Source: Clostridiales bacterium UBA3758 (GTDB lineage Bacteria > Bacillota > Clostridia > Oscillospirales > Oscillospiraceae). Taken from it: DNA of 63,354 nt. This document shows, piece by piece, positions 24,064 through 34,213 of the stretch. The notes beneath the pieces are model-generated. The model ran no database searches and was not told the origin of the DNA. It saw only the letters and a program-made list of their open reading frames with translations. Every line of letters starts with the position of its first letter. Position 1 is the first letter of the stretch. A program made the translations under genes and the position numbers. The stretch spans positions 17,117-80,470 of the forward strand of contig DFGE01000019.1 of assembly GCA_002371675.1 (NCBI GenBank), written 5' to 3'.

Positions 24064-26560
24064 AGTCTCCGCTTCCTGTTGTATAGTTCTTGCCCGATGG
24101 CATTGTGATCTCTGCACTTGCGCCAAGCGGCACGGATACCGTCAGGCGAAAGGCGTTTTCTGTTTTCTCCCACCGTACTTTAATCTTGCCAAAGGGACTC
24201 TTGTGCTCACATTCCGCCCAAGTCAATCCGCCGCCCGGAACTGGTTTCACCGCAAAGCGGCGGTACCCCGGCTCGATGGCCTCCAGGCCGCAGATGCGGC
24301 GGTAGAAGAAATCGCCCACCGCGCCGTAGGCGTAGTGATTGAGAGAGGATTCCACGAGGGAGCCGTCCTCACACAGACTGTCCCAGCGCTCCCAGATCGT
24401 GGTGGCGCCCTGCCGCACCGCATACAGCCAGGAGGGACGGCTGTCCTGCAGCAGCAGTTCATAGGCCTCGTCCACCAAGTCGTTGTCGGCGAGCGCAAAC
24501 AGGATGAAGGGCGTTGCGGTAAAGCCGGTGTTCAGATGGACACCGTTTTCCTTGATCAAGGCCCAAAGACGATCGGCCATCACGCGGCGCTCTCCACCTT
24601 CGGCCAGGCCGAAAGCCAGGGCCAGCACGTAGCCCGCCTGAAATTCTTCTTTCAAGCGCCCGCTTCCATCGGTAAAAGCCTTGCGGAACGCGGTGCGGAT
24701 CTGTTCGGAGAGCTTCTTGTAATGCTGCGCGTCCTTTGCTTTGCCGAGAATCGCCGCGATACGGCTCATGATGACGCTGCTGTGATAGAAATACGCCGTG
24801 CCGATCCAGGGTCCTTTTTTCAACCAGTCCGGTAATGCTCCGTAAGGCGCGCACCAGTCGCCGAACTGAAACGGAAAGCGCAGGATATAGGGCGAGCCGT
24901 GAAGCGGCAGGCTCAGCGCCGCCCAGCGCTGCACGTCCGCCAGATACTTTTTCATGCTGGGGTACTGGCGCGAAAGCAGAGTCTTGTCTCCGTTTGCCTG
25001 ATAGACCGCCCAGGGAACCAAAATGCAGCTGTCGCCCCAGCAGGAGGTGGTCATGGTGGGCGTAACGCCTTTCCGGGACGGTACCACAAAGGGGATCGCG
25101 CCGGTGGCCGTCTGTTCGCTTGCCAGATCCCTCAGCCACTTTTCCAGGAAGCGGCTCATATCGAAATTGAAGCAGGCCGTGGACGAGAACAGGGCGATGT
25201 CGCCCGTCCAGCCCTGCCGCTCGTCCCGCTGGGGGCAGTCGGTGGGAATGTCCACAAAGTTGTCCCGCCCGCTCCAGCTCAGGTTGCTTTGCAGCTGGTT
25301 CAAGTCATCATTTGAGCAGCGGAAGGAGCCGACAGTTTCCAGCTCCGAGTGTATGACAAGGGCTTTGAGGGCGACGTCCTCTTTCGGGATTCCGCGAATC
25401 CCCACATAGCGAAAGCCCATGTACGTGAAGCGCGGCGAATACGCCTGCTCGCCCTCGCGGCAGATATAGCGCAGCTCCTGTTTGGCGCTGCGGAGATTCT
25501 GCACGTAGAGTTCCCCGTGATCCAGCGTCTCGGCGTGACGGAAGACAATCTCCTGCCCCGCCTTGCCCTTGACCCGGAAGGACAGGACACCCGCGATGTT
25601 CTGGCCGAAGTCGGCGATCAGCTCGCCGGAAGGGGCTTCCAGCCAGGCGATCGGCTCCAGCACCTCGTGCGCGGTGACAGGGAGACCGCAGCGGGCGGAG
25701 AGCTTCGGCTTGACCCGCAGCTTTTCCGCCGCGGCGCTGCGCCAGTTTGCCTTGCCCAGATCCACACGGGCGTCGTACACCTCGCCGTCGAAGAAGTCGG
25801 CAAAGCGCCAGGGCGTGTCCCCGGTGACCTCCCAGCTCTCGTCCGTACCGAACACTTCCTGCTGGCCGTCTGCGTATTCCAGCCGCATCTCGCAGAGCAG
25901 CGCCTGGCGATCAGCCGAGAGCTTGGATCTGGACTTGTTGGTGTTATCCACATGGGTCGTGCGTCCCACGGCCCAGCCTGCGGCAACGATGACCGTCAGC
26001 TCATGTGCACCGGCCGGGATGTTCCGCAGCGTCGTTACTGTATACTGCAGATCGGCCTCGTAGTTGGTAAAGCCGGGGGCGAAGTAGTCCTCATTCAGGC
26101 GTCTTCCGTCCCAATACAGGTCGAAGATGCCCATACAGCTTGTGAAAACGCAAAGCTGCACCAACTCCTTTTCCGTCTGAAAGCGGCGGCGGAAGGCCAT
26201 AGGCGCTGGAGAATTCGGACTCTCCACGTGAAAGTCCGGGTCGCTGATCCAGGAGGCCTGCCAGGGCAGATCCAGGCGGCCTGTCTGAAACGAGGTTTCC
26301 GACTCAGCCCGCTCCCCGGCGTCGTCCACGGCGATCACCCGTACCGGGTAAACACGCAGCGGTTTCAGCGCAGGGCCGTTGTAAACCGTGCAGCACTGAT
26401 CGATCACTTCCATTCTCCAATCCCCGACGAGGATATGCGCAGACCGGAGAGAAGAGTCTCTCCGGTCGCCTGTGAGGGAAAAGGAGAATCGGGGCTGCGG
26501 ATTGTCTGTGACGACCGGGCTGAGCGTGTGCTCGATCCGGATCTCGTCGATGGAAAGCAT
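24038..26560 (-). CDS. GH78 alpha-L-rhamnosidase (first copy)
   Basis: 840 residues with the full GH78 plan: N-terminal beta domains with the Bac_rhamnosid_N pattern (FRRRFQTEKE ... GDGRRLNEDYFAPGFTNYEAD), then the (alpha/alpha)6 barrel. The signature DIPTDCPQRDERQGWTGD spans 437-454, with general acid E447, and TTIWERWDS (~residue 720) supplies the base Glu. A C-terminal beta domain ends the protein. It inverts at alpha-L-rhamnosides, cutting terminal rhamnose. No signal peptide. It follows the GPH transporter gene by 26 bp, so the imported compound probably bears terminal rhamnose. Confidence 0.93.
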   Translation of the reverse strand: MLSIDEIRIEHTLSPVVTDNPQPRFSFSLTGDRRDSSLRSAHILVGDWRMEVIDQCCTVYNGPALKPLRVYPVRVIAVDDAGERAESETSFQTGRLDLPWQASWISDPDFHVESPNSPAPMAFRRRFQTEKELVQLCVFTSCMGIFDLYWDGRRLNEDYFAPGFTNYEADLQYTVTTLRNIPAGAHELTVIVAAGWAVGRTTHVDNTNKSRSKLSADRQALLCEMRLEYADGQQEVFGTDESWEVTGDTPWRFADFFDGEVYDARVDLGKANWRSAAAEKLRVKPKLSARCGLPVTAHEVLEPIAWLEAPSGELIADFGQNIAGVLSFRVKGKAGQEIVFRHAETLDHGELYVQNLRSAKQELRYICREGEQAYSPRFTYMGFRYVGIRGIPKEDVALKALVIHSELETVGSFRCSNDDLNQLQSNLSWSGRDNFVDIPTDCPQRDERQGWTGDIALFSSTACFNFDMSRFLEKWLRDLASEQTATGAIPFVVPSRKGVTPTMTTSCWGDSCILVPWAVYQANGDKTLLSRQYPSMKKYLADVQRWAALSLPLHGSPYILRFPFQFGDWCAPYGALPDWLKKGPWIGTAYFYHSSVIMSRIAAILGKAKDAQHYKKLSEQIRTAFRKAFTDGSGRLKEEFQAGYVLALAFGLAEGGERRVMADRLWALIKENGVHLNTGFTATPFILFALADNDLVDEAYELLLQDSRPSWLYAVRQGATTIWERWDSLCEDGSLVESSLNHYAYGAVGDFFYRRICGLEAIEPGYRRFAVKPVPGGGLTWAECEHKSPFGKIKVRWEKTENAFRLTVSVPLGASAEITMPSGKNYTTGSGDYVFTDMEQ

Positions 26561-26586
26561 ACCGATCCCTCCCTGTGAATTTGTGA

Positions 26587-28005
26587 TTACTCTGCCGACT
26601 TTCCGGCCTTGCGGGCTTCCACTTCCGCACGCATCTGCGGCAGCTTCTGCTCCAGGTCGAAGCCGCGGAAGATGAAGTACATCAGCAGATTGATGACCAG
26701 CGGCAGATAGTTGGAGAAGCCATAGATGGACCAGCGCATGGACTGGCTGGCGACCGCCAGGGTCGCGTCATAGGCGCCGATCACCAGGAAGGCGCTGAGC
26801 AGCAGAGACCCAAGGCCGCTGCCGACCTTGTTGCCGAAGCCGATGGCGCCGGAGGACATGGCGACCAGCTTCTTATCGTACTTCCATTCGTTGTAGTCCA
26901 CCGCCATGGCCAGCAGCACGCCGTAGAGGCACATGAGCGGGATCTGCACGAAGCTGCCGATCAGAGAGGTGCCCACGTAGAGATAGAAATTGGCGGGGGC
27001 AAAGCAGCGGATCCCGGCCATCAGCGCGGCTCCCAGGCAGCCGACGGAGACCGTCCTGGTCACGCCCAGCTTGCTGATGATGGGCTTGGAGAGAATAAAG
27101 CCGATGACCGTGGCCACAAGGCCGACGGCGCCAAGCAGGGCGACCAGATTGTCGTTGCCGAAGATCCACTTGCAGTAATAGGTGCCGGCAGAGCCGACGA
27201 TACCGTTGGTGATCGCAGTGATCAGGTTAAAGAGCAGAACGATGACCCAGTACTTGTTCTTGAAGAGCATGCTCATGGCGGGGCCGAAGGGAACGGGCTC
27301 CTCTTCCGGCACGGCAGGACCGCCGCTCTCGCCCTCCGCTTCGCGGGTGAAGGCGGCTTTATGGCCGTTGAGCCAGCAGATCATAAACAGCAGCAGCACC
27401 GCCAGGGCCAGCACGACGCCGTACTTGATCCAGGCGTCCTGGGTGCCGCCCAGCATATTGGTTACGGGGATGGTGGCGATGGCGATGATCATGCCGGCGC
27501 CGTAGTTGCCCACCGCACGGAACACGCCCATACTGCTGCGCTCGCTGTTGGATTTCGTCCGCACGACCATAACGGCAGAGAAGGGCGTGGCGATCATGGT
27601 GTAGATCACCGCTGTCAGCAGCAGGTTCGTCACCAAAGCGTAGGCGACCTGCACGCCGCTGGCCACATTCTTCGGAACCGTGAACATCAGCGCCACGATG
27701 GCCGCGGCCGGGATTGCCAGGGCGATCATCCAGCGGAAATACTTTTTGTTGCCGCCGCGGGAATGGTCGATGATGTTGCCGAAGATCACGTCTGTGAAGG
27801 CGTCGATGATCTTGGCGATGGCCATGACCACGCCGACCGCACCGACGGCCATACCGACCTTGTCAGTGTAGAAGTAGGTCATCTGACCCACCAGGTTGCC
27901 CATGATGCCCAGCGCCAGCTGGCCGCTCATGTCCGCGAGATAGTCGCGGGTGCGCATGGTAAGCTTGACGCCTTCGGCGTCGTATTCTTTTTTAACGCGT
28001 GCCAT
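26587..28005 (-). CDS. GPH-family sugar:cation symporter (cassette 2)
   Basis: 472 residues with about twelve membrane spans. The family motifs are KIIDAFTDVIFGNIIDHSR and VVRTKSNSERSSMGVFR. The opening differs from the other two GPH proteins (MARVKKEYDAEGVKLTMRTRDYL), with a longer N-terminal tail. It has its own upstream direct-repeat operator (28086-28119) and heads the GH78-GH3-lipoprotein run, so it is probably the importer for rhamnosylated glycosides. Confidence 0.9.
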   Translation of the reverse strand: MARVKKEYDAEGVKLTMRTRDYLADMSGQLALGIMGNLVGQMTYFYTDKVGMAVGAVGVVMAIAKIIDAFTDVIFGNIIDHSRGGNKKYFRWMIALAIPAAAIVALMFTVPKNVASGVQVAYALVTNLLLTAVIYTMIATPFSAVMVVRTKSNSERSSMGVFRAVGNYGAGMIIAIATIPVTNMLGGTQDAWIKYGVVLALAVLLLFMICWLNGHKAAFTREAEGESGGPAVPEEEPVPFGPAMSMLFKNKYWVIVLLFNLITAITNGIVGSAGTYYCKWIFGNDNLVALLGAVGLVATVIGFILSKPIISKLGVTRTVSVGCLGAALMAGIRCFAPANFYLYVGTSLIGSFVQIPLMCLYGVLLAMAVDYNEWKYDKKLVAMSSGAIGFGNKVGSGLGSLLLSAFLVIGAYDATLAVASQSMRWSIYGFSNYLPLVINLLMYFIFRGFDLEQKLPQMRAEVEARKAGKSAE

Positions 28006-28085
28006 GTGTATGCCTCCTGTCAGTTTTGTTGTAGTGGTTTGATTTTTCCTTGTGTCCTCATTGTACGGGATTTCTGCGCGGTTTT

Positions 28086-28119
28086 ATTGCGAAATCCCGC
28101 CCGAAATTGTAAGATCGCG
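28086..28119 (-). promoter_or_regulatory. Two-box direct-repeat operator (site 1)
   Basis: ATTGCGAAATCCCG (28086-28099) and ATTGTAAGATCGCG (28106-28119) are direct repeats with a 20-bp period, 81-114 bp ahead of the transporter start. The same pair occurs at 32934 and 35677. Regularly spaced direct repeats two helical turns apart are typical AraC-family targets. Confidence 0.7.
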
Positions 28120-30429
28120 TCAAATTGCAACTTCAACCAAATGGATTTTTCCGTCCCGAAAATCGGGCAGGAGTGTTCCTTTGATCTGCTTGCCATCCAC
28201 GGTGATGCCTGCCTCGCCCGTGCGGCGATAGCGGATGACATAGTCCGCGCCGCGAAAGCGTCTTGTCATCTCCGCATGCTCCCAATCGCCTGGAAAAGCG
28301 GGCTCGATCCGCAGGCCCGCATAGTCCCGCTTCACGCCGAGAATGCCCTCGTACAGACCCATCAGGCTCCAGGCCGAGGTGCCGGTGGTCCAGGACTGAT
28401 AGGATCGGCCGTAATACTTGGGATGGGTGGAATAGCAGTTGGTGAAGACATAGGGTTCCGCGCCGGACTGCGATGAGGGATTCTGCTCGCTGTCGGGCAT
28501 GATCTTTTTGAGGGTGCGCACCGCTTCGTCGCCGCGCCCCAGAGCGCAGTCCATCAGGATCTTGAAGGCGCTGGCGTGGCAGTAGACCCCGCCGTTTTCA
28601 AAGAGACCTGGCAGCATGCCGGACATACGCCCGACCATCGGGTCGAAGCCCTGATAGGGCGGATCGTTCAGCGGAAAGCCGAAGTCCCGCTCCAGGCCGT
28701 CCACGGCAGAGAGCAGCGCAGGAAGCCTGTCTTCCGGCACCACATCCCCCAGCACGGCCCAGGTCTGGGCGTTGAGATAGATCTTGCTGCCGCTCGAATC
28801 CCTGGAACCGATATTCTCGGTAGGAGCCAGCGCCCGGCAGTACCAGCCGCCGTCCCAAGCCGCGCGGTTGATGGCGGCCTTCATCTCGTCATAGGCCTTT
28901 TGACAGAAAGCGGCATATTCCTCATCTCCGATCCAGCGCATCAGCGCTTTCAGCTCGCTGAGCGCCAGACAGAACTGCTCCGAGAGCATAACGGATTCCG
29001 CTTCTTCCTCGGGCGGGATGTTCAGCGCGTCGTTCCAGTCGGCAAAGTAGATGCGGACAAGGCCGTTTCTGCCCCGGTCGTCCAGCAGCCGCCGCACCGC
29101 GGCCTTTACATGCTCGAGGACAGACGCTTCGCCGCCATCCTGCCAGGCGATGGGCAGGTCGAGAATGCTTTTGTCGCCGGTCTCCTTGAGAAGCTGGCAC
29201 ACCGCCCAGATGATCCAGAAGGGCTGGTCGGAATAGCGGGTGTCGTCATAGGGGTACCAGGTCAGCACCGCGTGGCCGTCCCGGAACTGGTGGCGCAGAC
29301 ATTCGAGGATCTCCGCCTTCGCTTTCTCCGGGCGGTAGTTTAAGAGCGCCACGGCGATCTGCAGATTGTCCCGCACGCCCTTTTTGCCCACGATACAGAA
29401 GTCCACCTGCTTTTTCAGCCACAGGTTCATGATCCGGTTCAGCTTTTCATCCGGGGTCTGCACCGACAAGGCCGCGTACTTCTCCCGGTAGGCCGCCTCG
29501 GCCTTTTTGAGTGCGGCGCTCTGCGCGGCCTCTGTCGTGTACATGGCGGCGGCTTCCCGTGCTTCTTCAAGAGATTCCGCCACACCGAAGACCAGACGGA
29601 TCTCCCGCCGCTCGCCGGGCAGCAGGCTCAGCTTGTGCTGCAGCACCGCACCGGGGATGAAGAGCGCCCCGTCGGAGTTTGAGCAGTTCTCGCCCGAGAG
29701 CAGCCGCTTGGGCCGCTGATACCGGGCGGAGGAAGCCGCGTCCGTCTCGGTCTGAGTGCTGAGAGAGCCGAAGAATCCGGTCAAATCGCCGTCATAGGCA
29801 AAGACCGGCTCGGAGGAAGCCAGATACCCGTTATAGCGCCTGTGCGGCGCGAAGGGATGGGCAGAGCGGCAATAGACGCCGTTCAGCTTCTCGTCAAAGC
29901 TTGTCTCGATGCTGCGGTACATCTCGTAGTAGCGCGGGTGGGAGAAGCCGTCCAGCGAGAAACTCACCGTGGGAAAGACGCTGAGCATCCGGGGACTGTC
30001 CGATGTGTTTTCGATCCACAGCGTCCAGCACTCGCCGGTGAGATCTGTGGGCACAAAGATCCGCCACTCCGCCGTGATGCCGTCCCTGCGGGAGCGGAGG
30101 GAGCTATGCCCGATGGCGTGGGTGCAGGCGTAGTCCTCCACGCGCTCGCACAGCGGGCCGAAGCCCACATTCCAGCTCTCGCCGCTCTGCTCGTCCCGGA
30201 GGTAGAGATACCGCGCCGCGTCCCGGTTGAGCATGCACATGTCGGCCTTCTCGTTCAGGTAATAGCTGCGCCCGTGCCCGATCTGGGAGACCTGAGCGCA
30301 GTAGCCCTTTTCGTTCCAGAGGTAGTTGTACCAGTAGCGCGGGGTCTCCGGATTGCGGATGACGCAGGCGCTGTTATGCTCGGTGAATTCAAATATGGCC
30401 TTGCCGAGAGGCCCGGTTTCGTTTGTCAT
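28120..30429 (-). CDS. GH94 cellobiose-phosphorylase family enzyme
   Basis: 769 residues, shorter than cellobiose phosphorylase (~810). The beta-sandwich (to ~residue 300) and (alpha/alpha)6 barrel carry the GH94 catalytic motif YFADWNDALN with D467 and the phosphate-site region SYQSWTTGTSAWSL near residue 705. GH94 enzymes split beta-glucosidic links with phosphate, giving alpha-glucose-1-phosphate with inversion. The acceptor specificity (glucose, gluconate, glucuronate or other) cannot be read here. Start is 1 nt after the upstream GH-A gene stop region, so the two are coupled and probably act on the same disaccharide pool. Confidence 0.85.
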   Translation of the reverse strand: MTNETGPLGKAIFEFTEHNSACVIRNPETPRYWYNYLWNEKGYCAQVSQIGHGRSYYLNEKADMCMLNRDAARYLYLRDEQSGESWNVGFGPLCERVEDYACTHAIGHSSLRSRRDGITAEWRIFVPTDLTGECWTLWIENTSDSPRMLSVFPTVSFSLDGFSHPRYYEMYRSIETSFDEKLNGVYCRSAHPFAPHRRYNGYLASSEPVFAYDGDLTGFFGSLSTQTETDAASSARYQRPKRLLSGENCSNSDGALFIPGAVLQHKLSLLPGERREIRLVFGVAESLEEAREAAAMYTTEAAQSAALKKAEAAYREKYAALSVQTPDEKLNRIMNLWLKKQVDFCIVGKKGVRDNLQIAVALLNYRPEKAKAEILECLRHQFRDGHAVLTWYPYDDTRYSDQPFWIIWAVCQLLKETGDKSILDLPIAWQDGGEASVLEHVKAAVRRLLDDRGRNGLVRIYFADWNDALNIPPEEEAESVMLSEQFCLALSELKALMRWIGDEEYAAFCQKAYDEMKAAINRAAWDGGWYCRALAPTENIGSRDSSGSKIYLNAQTWAVLGDVVPEDRLPALLSAVDGLERDFGFPLNDPPYQGFDPMVGRMSGMLPGLFENGGVYCHASAFKILMDCALGRGDEAVRTLKKIMPDSEQNPSSQSGAEPYVFTNCYSTHPKYYGRSYQSWTTGTSAWSLMGLYEGILGVKRDYAGLRIEPAFPGDWEHAEMTRRFRGADYVIRYRRTGEAGITVDGKQIKGTLLPDFRDGKIHLVEVAI

Positions 30430-30430
30430 G

Positions 30431-32866
30431 TCAGTCCTCGATGCTCAGCCGGTACTGCACGCCGGGCAGGTCGCCCAGCATGTTGAAGTACACCCCGCCG
30501 TCCCGGCTCTCGCCCTTGACCTCGCCCAGCTCGCGCCCCACGGGGTCAAGCACCGTGAGCTTCGCAGCCGTGGCTTTTACAAATACGCTGCCCTCCAGCG
30601 TCTCGGCGTAGAGCTTGCCGTCCTTGCGCACCATGGTGAACTGCAGGCCGGGCATCAGCTCCGGGCCGGGGCTGAAGCTCTCGGCGTCCGTACCGGTGGT
30701 GCCGATAGCAACCAGCAGAAAATCATGGGCGTCGGCCAGTGCCTCCGCGTCCCGGGGCAGCAGGGCGAGAGAAATGCGCTCGTTTGCCGCCTTGACGGTC
30801 ACGCGCCCGGACAGAACCGTTTCCGCCTCCGGCGCGCCGCTGAAATAGCCGCACTTGTCGCTTTGAACCGAGAAGCGGGCATGGTCGGGGTCAAAGCAGA
30901 TCTCGCCGGTGTCGGAGATCAGCTTGCCGTCCACATAGCCGCGATCTTCATCGAGCAGCCCCCACTGCTTCATGGCTCTGTCCATCAGGGAGGCAAACTG
31001 CCGGTAGTCGCCGTACTGGGCGATCTCCGCCACGTTGTCGAAGACCAGAGCCTGCTCGCCCAGGTGGATGCCGGCTTGAATCTCCTCGGTGTTCTTCGCC
31101 GCGTCCTTGAGGCGGTTTTCATTGAGATATTTCCGCTTGGCGTCCCGGTAGGGAGACCAGGCGTAGTACACGCCGTGCCTGGCGTCCCGCAGATCGCCGC
31201 CGTTGAGATAGCCCGCGTTGATCGCCACGTCCGCGTCGCCCTCGTAGCGCTCGCCGCCGTCCAGGAAGACGTTGCGGAAGGCCGTCAGATAAGGCAGGGT
31301 GCACATGGGCATGGCGTGGAAGTTCGGCAGGGTCTTCCAGTCGTTCTGGGTGTAGACCACGTCCACACGATTCTTCGCCGGGGAGACCAGACCCTTGAGG
31401 AACATCGTGGCCATAAAGCCCCACTGGGCGATCAAAGCCGGATCATTGTAGGCGTCGAAGATGGTGAGAATGCCGTCGGCCGGCTCGTCCTCCGGGTGCT
31501 CGGAGGTGTTGTAGTTGTAGAGGATCAGCCCGTCCCAGTCGTTGAGGCAGGCATAAGCTACCGTGTGGACAAAGGCGGTGGAGTGGAAGGGGTGCAGACC
31601 GTATTCGTTCCACTCGGAGAGCATGAAGGGCTTGCCCTGCACGATGGCGACGGAGGCCAGGCTCAGAAGTGTCGTCCCCATGGAGCCGATGCCGCGCTGC
31701 ACGGTGAGGGGGTTGGTGGAGACATACTCCGCCGGGCCGTAGACCATGTAGGTGTCGTTCTGCACGGGCAGCAGCGGGTGGTTGAAGTAGGTGTTGTTCT
31801 CCATCAGATCGCCGTCCGTGTGCCCATACACGTCCGCCGCCCCGGCCATGAGGTTGCTGGCCACGATGGGGACCTTCACGCCGAGGGAAATGAGATAGTC
31901 CTTCATGTCCTGGTAGAAGGCGCGGTTCATCCTCGCGCCGAACTCCATCCAGTCCGCGTAGCGGGCCGGGCCTTCGGCTGCGTTCCAGTCGCCCATGGGC
32001 TCGCCCACGGACTGATAGAAGCCGCCCTCGACGCCGCGCACGGTCCCCTTTGCGGGATCTTCGTCCTCGCCCAGAGCGCAGACGCCTTCGTCCGTCCAGG
32101 CCTTTTTCATCTCCTCGCGGGTATGGTATTTCATCAGCAGGAAGTCCCCGAAGCGCCGGGAAACCTCGTCCCGATAGGGCTTCATGTCCTCGCCCGCGTC
32201 CGCGCCGGTGTTGCCCTTGATGGCGCTCTCCTCGTTGTTCATCTGCACGGTCATGACCGCCGGATCGTCCTTGAGGGCAAGGCCGGTGTAGGGGTTCACA
32301 TGGCATAGCAGCTCCCGGGCGTATTCCTTCTGCAGCTCGATGAGCCGTGCGTTGTACATGGGGTAGCGCTTCATGCAGGCGGGGATGGAGCCGGGGTACT
32401 CCAGACCGTCGCCCTCGAGAAAGGCCCGGGCCACGATCAGGTCGATGTGCAGATAGATGCCCTTTTCCTTGAGCTTGGCAAAGAGATAGTCGAAGCGATC
32501 CAGACCCTCGGGGTTGAAGACGCGGGTGGTGCCCTTGTCATAATCCAGCAGCGGGGCCTCCCTGCAGCTGGACCAGTTGCCGGCTCCCTCTCCGATGGGG
32601 GCATCGGCCGCGTGGAGGCGGATCACGTTCACGCCCATGCTGGCAAGGCGCTCGGCCAGCTTCTCCGCGTCCTCGTGGGTCGGAGTGTTGGAGCGGGTGG
32701 CGATGTTGAAGCCCAGGAAGCGGGCTCGCTTGCCGTCCTCAAAAGTAAAGTGGCCCTTCTTTACGCGCACAAAGCCGTGGCAGCCCGCCGGGGCGTCCAG
32801 CAGGTGGGAGAAATCCAGTGCGCCGCGGTTCGGCTCTACGGGGGAAATACGGATGTTCTGTTTCAT
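30431..32866 (-). CDS. Clan GH-A glycoside hydrolase, GH5-like
   Basis: 811 residues. An N-terminal TIM barrel has RFLGFNIATRSNTPT and VNVIRLHAADAP (79-90). The acid/base is E212 (MTVQMNNEES) and the nucleophile E418 (FMLSEWNEYGLHPF), the pattern of retaining clan GH-A enzymes. A long C-terminal beta region (~560-811) follows. No signal peptide. The closest recognisable family is GH5, but I cannot place it in a subfamily; it could be a beta-glucosidase, beta-mannosidase or an unclassified family. It diverges from its likely regulator at 33021 across operator site 2. Confidence 0.75.
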   Translation of the reverse strand: MKQNIRISPVEPNRGALDFSHLLDAPAGCHGFVRVKKGHFTFEDGKRARFLGFNIATRSNTPTHEDAEKLAERLASMGVNVIRLHAADAPIGEGAGNWSSCREAPLLDYDKGTTRVFNPEGLDRFDYLFAKLKEKGIYLHIDLIVARAFLEGDGLEYPGSIPACMKRYPMYNARLIELQKEYARELLCHVNPYTGLALKDDPAVMTVQMNNEESAIKGNTGADAGEDMKPYRDEVSRRFGDFLLMKYHTREEMKKAWTDEGVCALGEDEDPAKGTVRGVEGGFYQSVGEPMGDWNAAEGPARYADWMEFGARMNRAFYQDMKDYLISLGVKVPIVASNLMAGAADVYGHTDGDLMENNTYFNHPLLPVQNDTYMVYGPAEYVSTNPLTVQRGIGSMGTTLLSLASVAIVQGKPFMLSEWNEYGLHPFHSTAFVHTVAYACLNDWDGLILYNYNTSEHPEDEPADGILTIFDAYNDPALIAQWGFMATMFLKGLVSPAKNRVDVVYTQNDWKTLPNFHAMPMCTLPYLTAFRNVFLDGGERYEGDADVAINAGYLNGGDLRDARHGVYYAWSPYRDAKRKYLNENRLKDAAKNTEEIQAGIHLGEQALVFDNVAEIAQYGDYRQFASLMDRAMKQWGLLDEDRGYVDGKLISDTGEICFDPDHARFSVQSDKCGYFSGAPEAETVLSGRVTVKAANERISLALLPRDAEALADAHDFLLVAIGTTGTDAESFSPGPELMPGLQFTMVRKDGKLYAETLEGSVFVKATAAKLTVLDPVGRELGEVKGESRDGGVYFNMLGDLPGVQYRLSIED

Positions 32867-32933
32867 AGTCGTTCCTCCTCTGGTCGTTTTGTTCTTTTCC
32901 TGAGCTTACTGTACCAAAAGCGGCGGCTTTCTT

Positions 32934-32967
32934 ATTGCAAAATCGCGTCCGGAATTGTAAATTCCCG
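32934..32967 (-). promoter_or_regulatory. Two-box direct-repeat operator (site 2)
   Basis: ATTGCAAAATCGCG (32934-32947) and ATTGTAAATTCCCG (32954-32967) with the exact 20-bp period of sites 1 and 3. It lies 68 bp ahead of the GH-A gene and 54 bp ahead of the divergent AraC gene, so it could serve both activation and autoregulation. Confidence 0.75.
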
Positions 32968-33020
32968 CTTGTTCTTTCCGCTTTTCCGCTTTATACTGGT
33001 TGCAGGAAGGAAGTGCGACC

Positions 33021-34208
33021 ATGGACTATATCGCCTTTTGCCGCCAGTTCTATGCCACCACCGGGATCCCGACCGTGCTGTATCAGGAGGGGGTTCTGCG
33101 CTACTCTGCCCTGGCGGAGCTGTTGGGGCTCGAGCCGCAGGGCAGTTGGCCGGTCTATGACCCGGATCGCAATCCGGAGTTTGCCGCCATCAATCCCGAT
33201 CTGGAGTATGGCCATGTACGGATCGAGGGGCGAGGCGTCGACCTGTTTCTGGGGCCGGTCTTTACCGCGCCGGTCACCGAAAAGCTGCTGCACGAGTATT
33301 ATGAAGAGACAAAAACGCCTCCTGCCTATCAGGAGGCTATGGCGGAGCTGATCTGCGGTATCCCGATCAACTCCCACGCTCGCTTTGTTCGTCTGCTTTT
33401 GCTGCTGCATCTGATATTCAACGGCAAAGAGGCAAAGGTGGAGGACTTCTACGCGGAGGAAGAGCAGAACGAAGCAAGCCGCAGCCAGCGCTTGACCGAG
33501 ACCGCCATTGACGCCAAGGAGAACGAAGAAAGCCGCAGCTCCTATGCCTTTGAAAAGGAGCTGTACCACCACATCCAGCAGGGCGATCCGAATCGGCTGC
33601 AGCGCTTCCTGGAGCAGACCCGATCTTTTCCCTCCGAGGGGAAGCTCGCCCACACGCCCCTGCGCCAGGCCAAGAACACGCTGATCGGTCTGGCAGCCAA
33701 GGTCTGCATGCTGGCCGCGATCCCCGGCGGGCTCGACGCGGAGCGCGCCTATCAGCTCTCGGATCTCTACACGCTGGAGTGCGAGCAGATGCAGACCATC
33801 GAGGACGTACACCGGCTGCAGTATGTGATGCTGATGGATTTTTGCGCCCGCTGCGGCGCGGCCAAGCTCCCCAAGGGCGTATCGGCGGAGATCTACCGCT
33901 GCATGACCTATATCCAGAGCCACACCAACATGCCCATCGGCGTAGAGGATGTGGCCGAGGAGATCCACCGCAGCAGTTCTTACCTCATGCGGCGCTTCAA
34001 GGCGGAGCTGGGTATGAGCGTGGGCGACTATATCACCAAATGCAAGCTCTCCGAGGCCTGCGATCTGCTTGTCTACGGTGATCGGAGCCTCGCGGAGATC
34101 AGCGCGTACCTGGGCTATTCCAGCCAGTCCTATTTCCAGAACGTGTTCAAAAAACAGTTCGGCATGACGCCGTTGCAGTATCGAAAGCAAAACCGAAAAG
34201 CCAACTGA
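33021..34208 (+). CDS. AraC/YesN-type regulator (cassette 2)
   Basis: 395 residues from the ATG with GGAAGGAAG upstream. N-terminal sensor-like domain (IEGRGVDLFLGPVFT near residue 70), a helical middle (LDAERAYQLSDLYTLE), then the AraC DNA-binding region (IQSHTNMPIGVEDVAEEIHRSSSYLMRRFKAELG and LAEISAYLGYSSQSYFQNVFKKQFG) in the last 100 residues. Shares its layout with the regulators at 12567 and 41533. It is the only regulator within the cluster of three matching operators, so it is their best candidate binder. Confidence 0.9.
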   Translation: MDYIAFCRQFYATTGIPTVLYQEGVLRYSALAELLGLEPQGSWPVYDPDRNPEFAAINPDLEYGHVRIEGRGVDLFLGPVFTAPVTEKLLHEYYEETKTPPAYQEAMAELICGIPINSHARFVRLLLLLHLIFNGKEAKVEDFYAEEEQNEASRSQRLTETAIDAKENEESRSSYAFEKELYHHIQQGDPNRLQRFLEQTRSFPSEGKLAHTPLRQAKNTLIGLAAKVCMLAAIPGGLDAERAYQLSDLYTLECEQMQTIEDVHRLQYVMLMDFCARCGAAKLPKGVSAEIYRCMTYIQSHTNMPIGVEDVAEEIHRSSSYLMRRFKAELGMSVGDYITKCKLSEACDLLVYGDRSLAEISAYLGYSSQSYFQNVFKKQFGMTPLQYRKQNRKAN

Positions 34209-34213
34209 CAAAA

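Noticed and set aside
30353..32308. 651-codon plus-strand frame across the GH-A gene
   Set aside because: Antisense shadow rich in Val/His/Gly with no domain; the minus-strand gene has catalytic motifs and an operon context.
32991..34211. 406-codon minus-strand frame across the AraC gene
   Set aside because: The plus strand carries AraC helix-turn-helix motifs and a good ribosome site; the reverse frame has neither.
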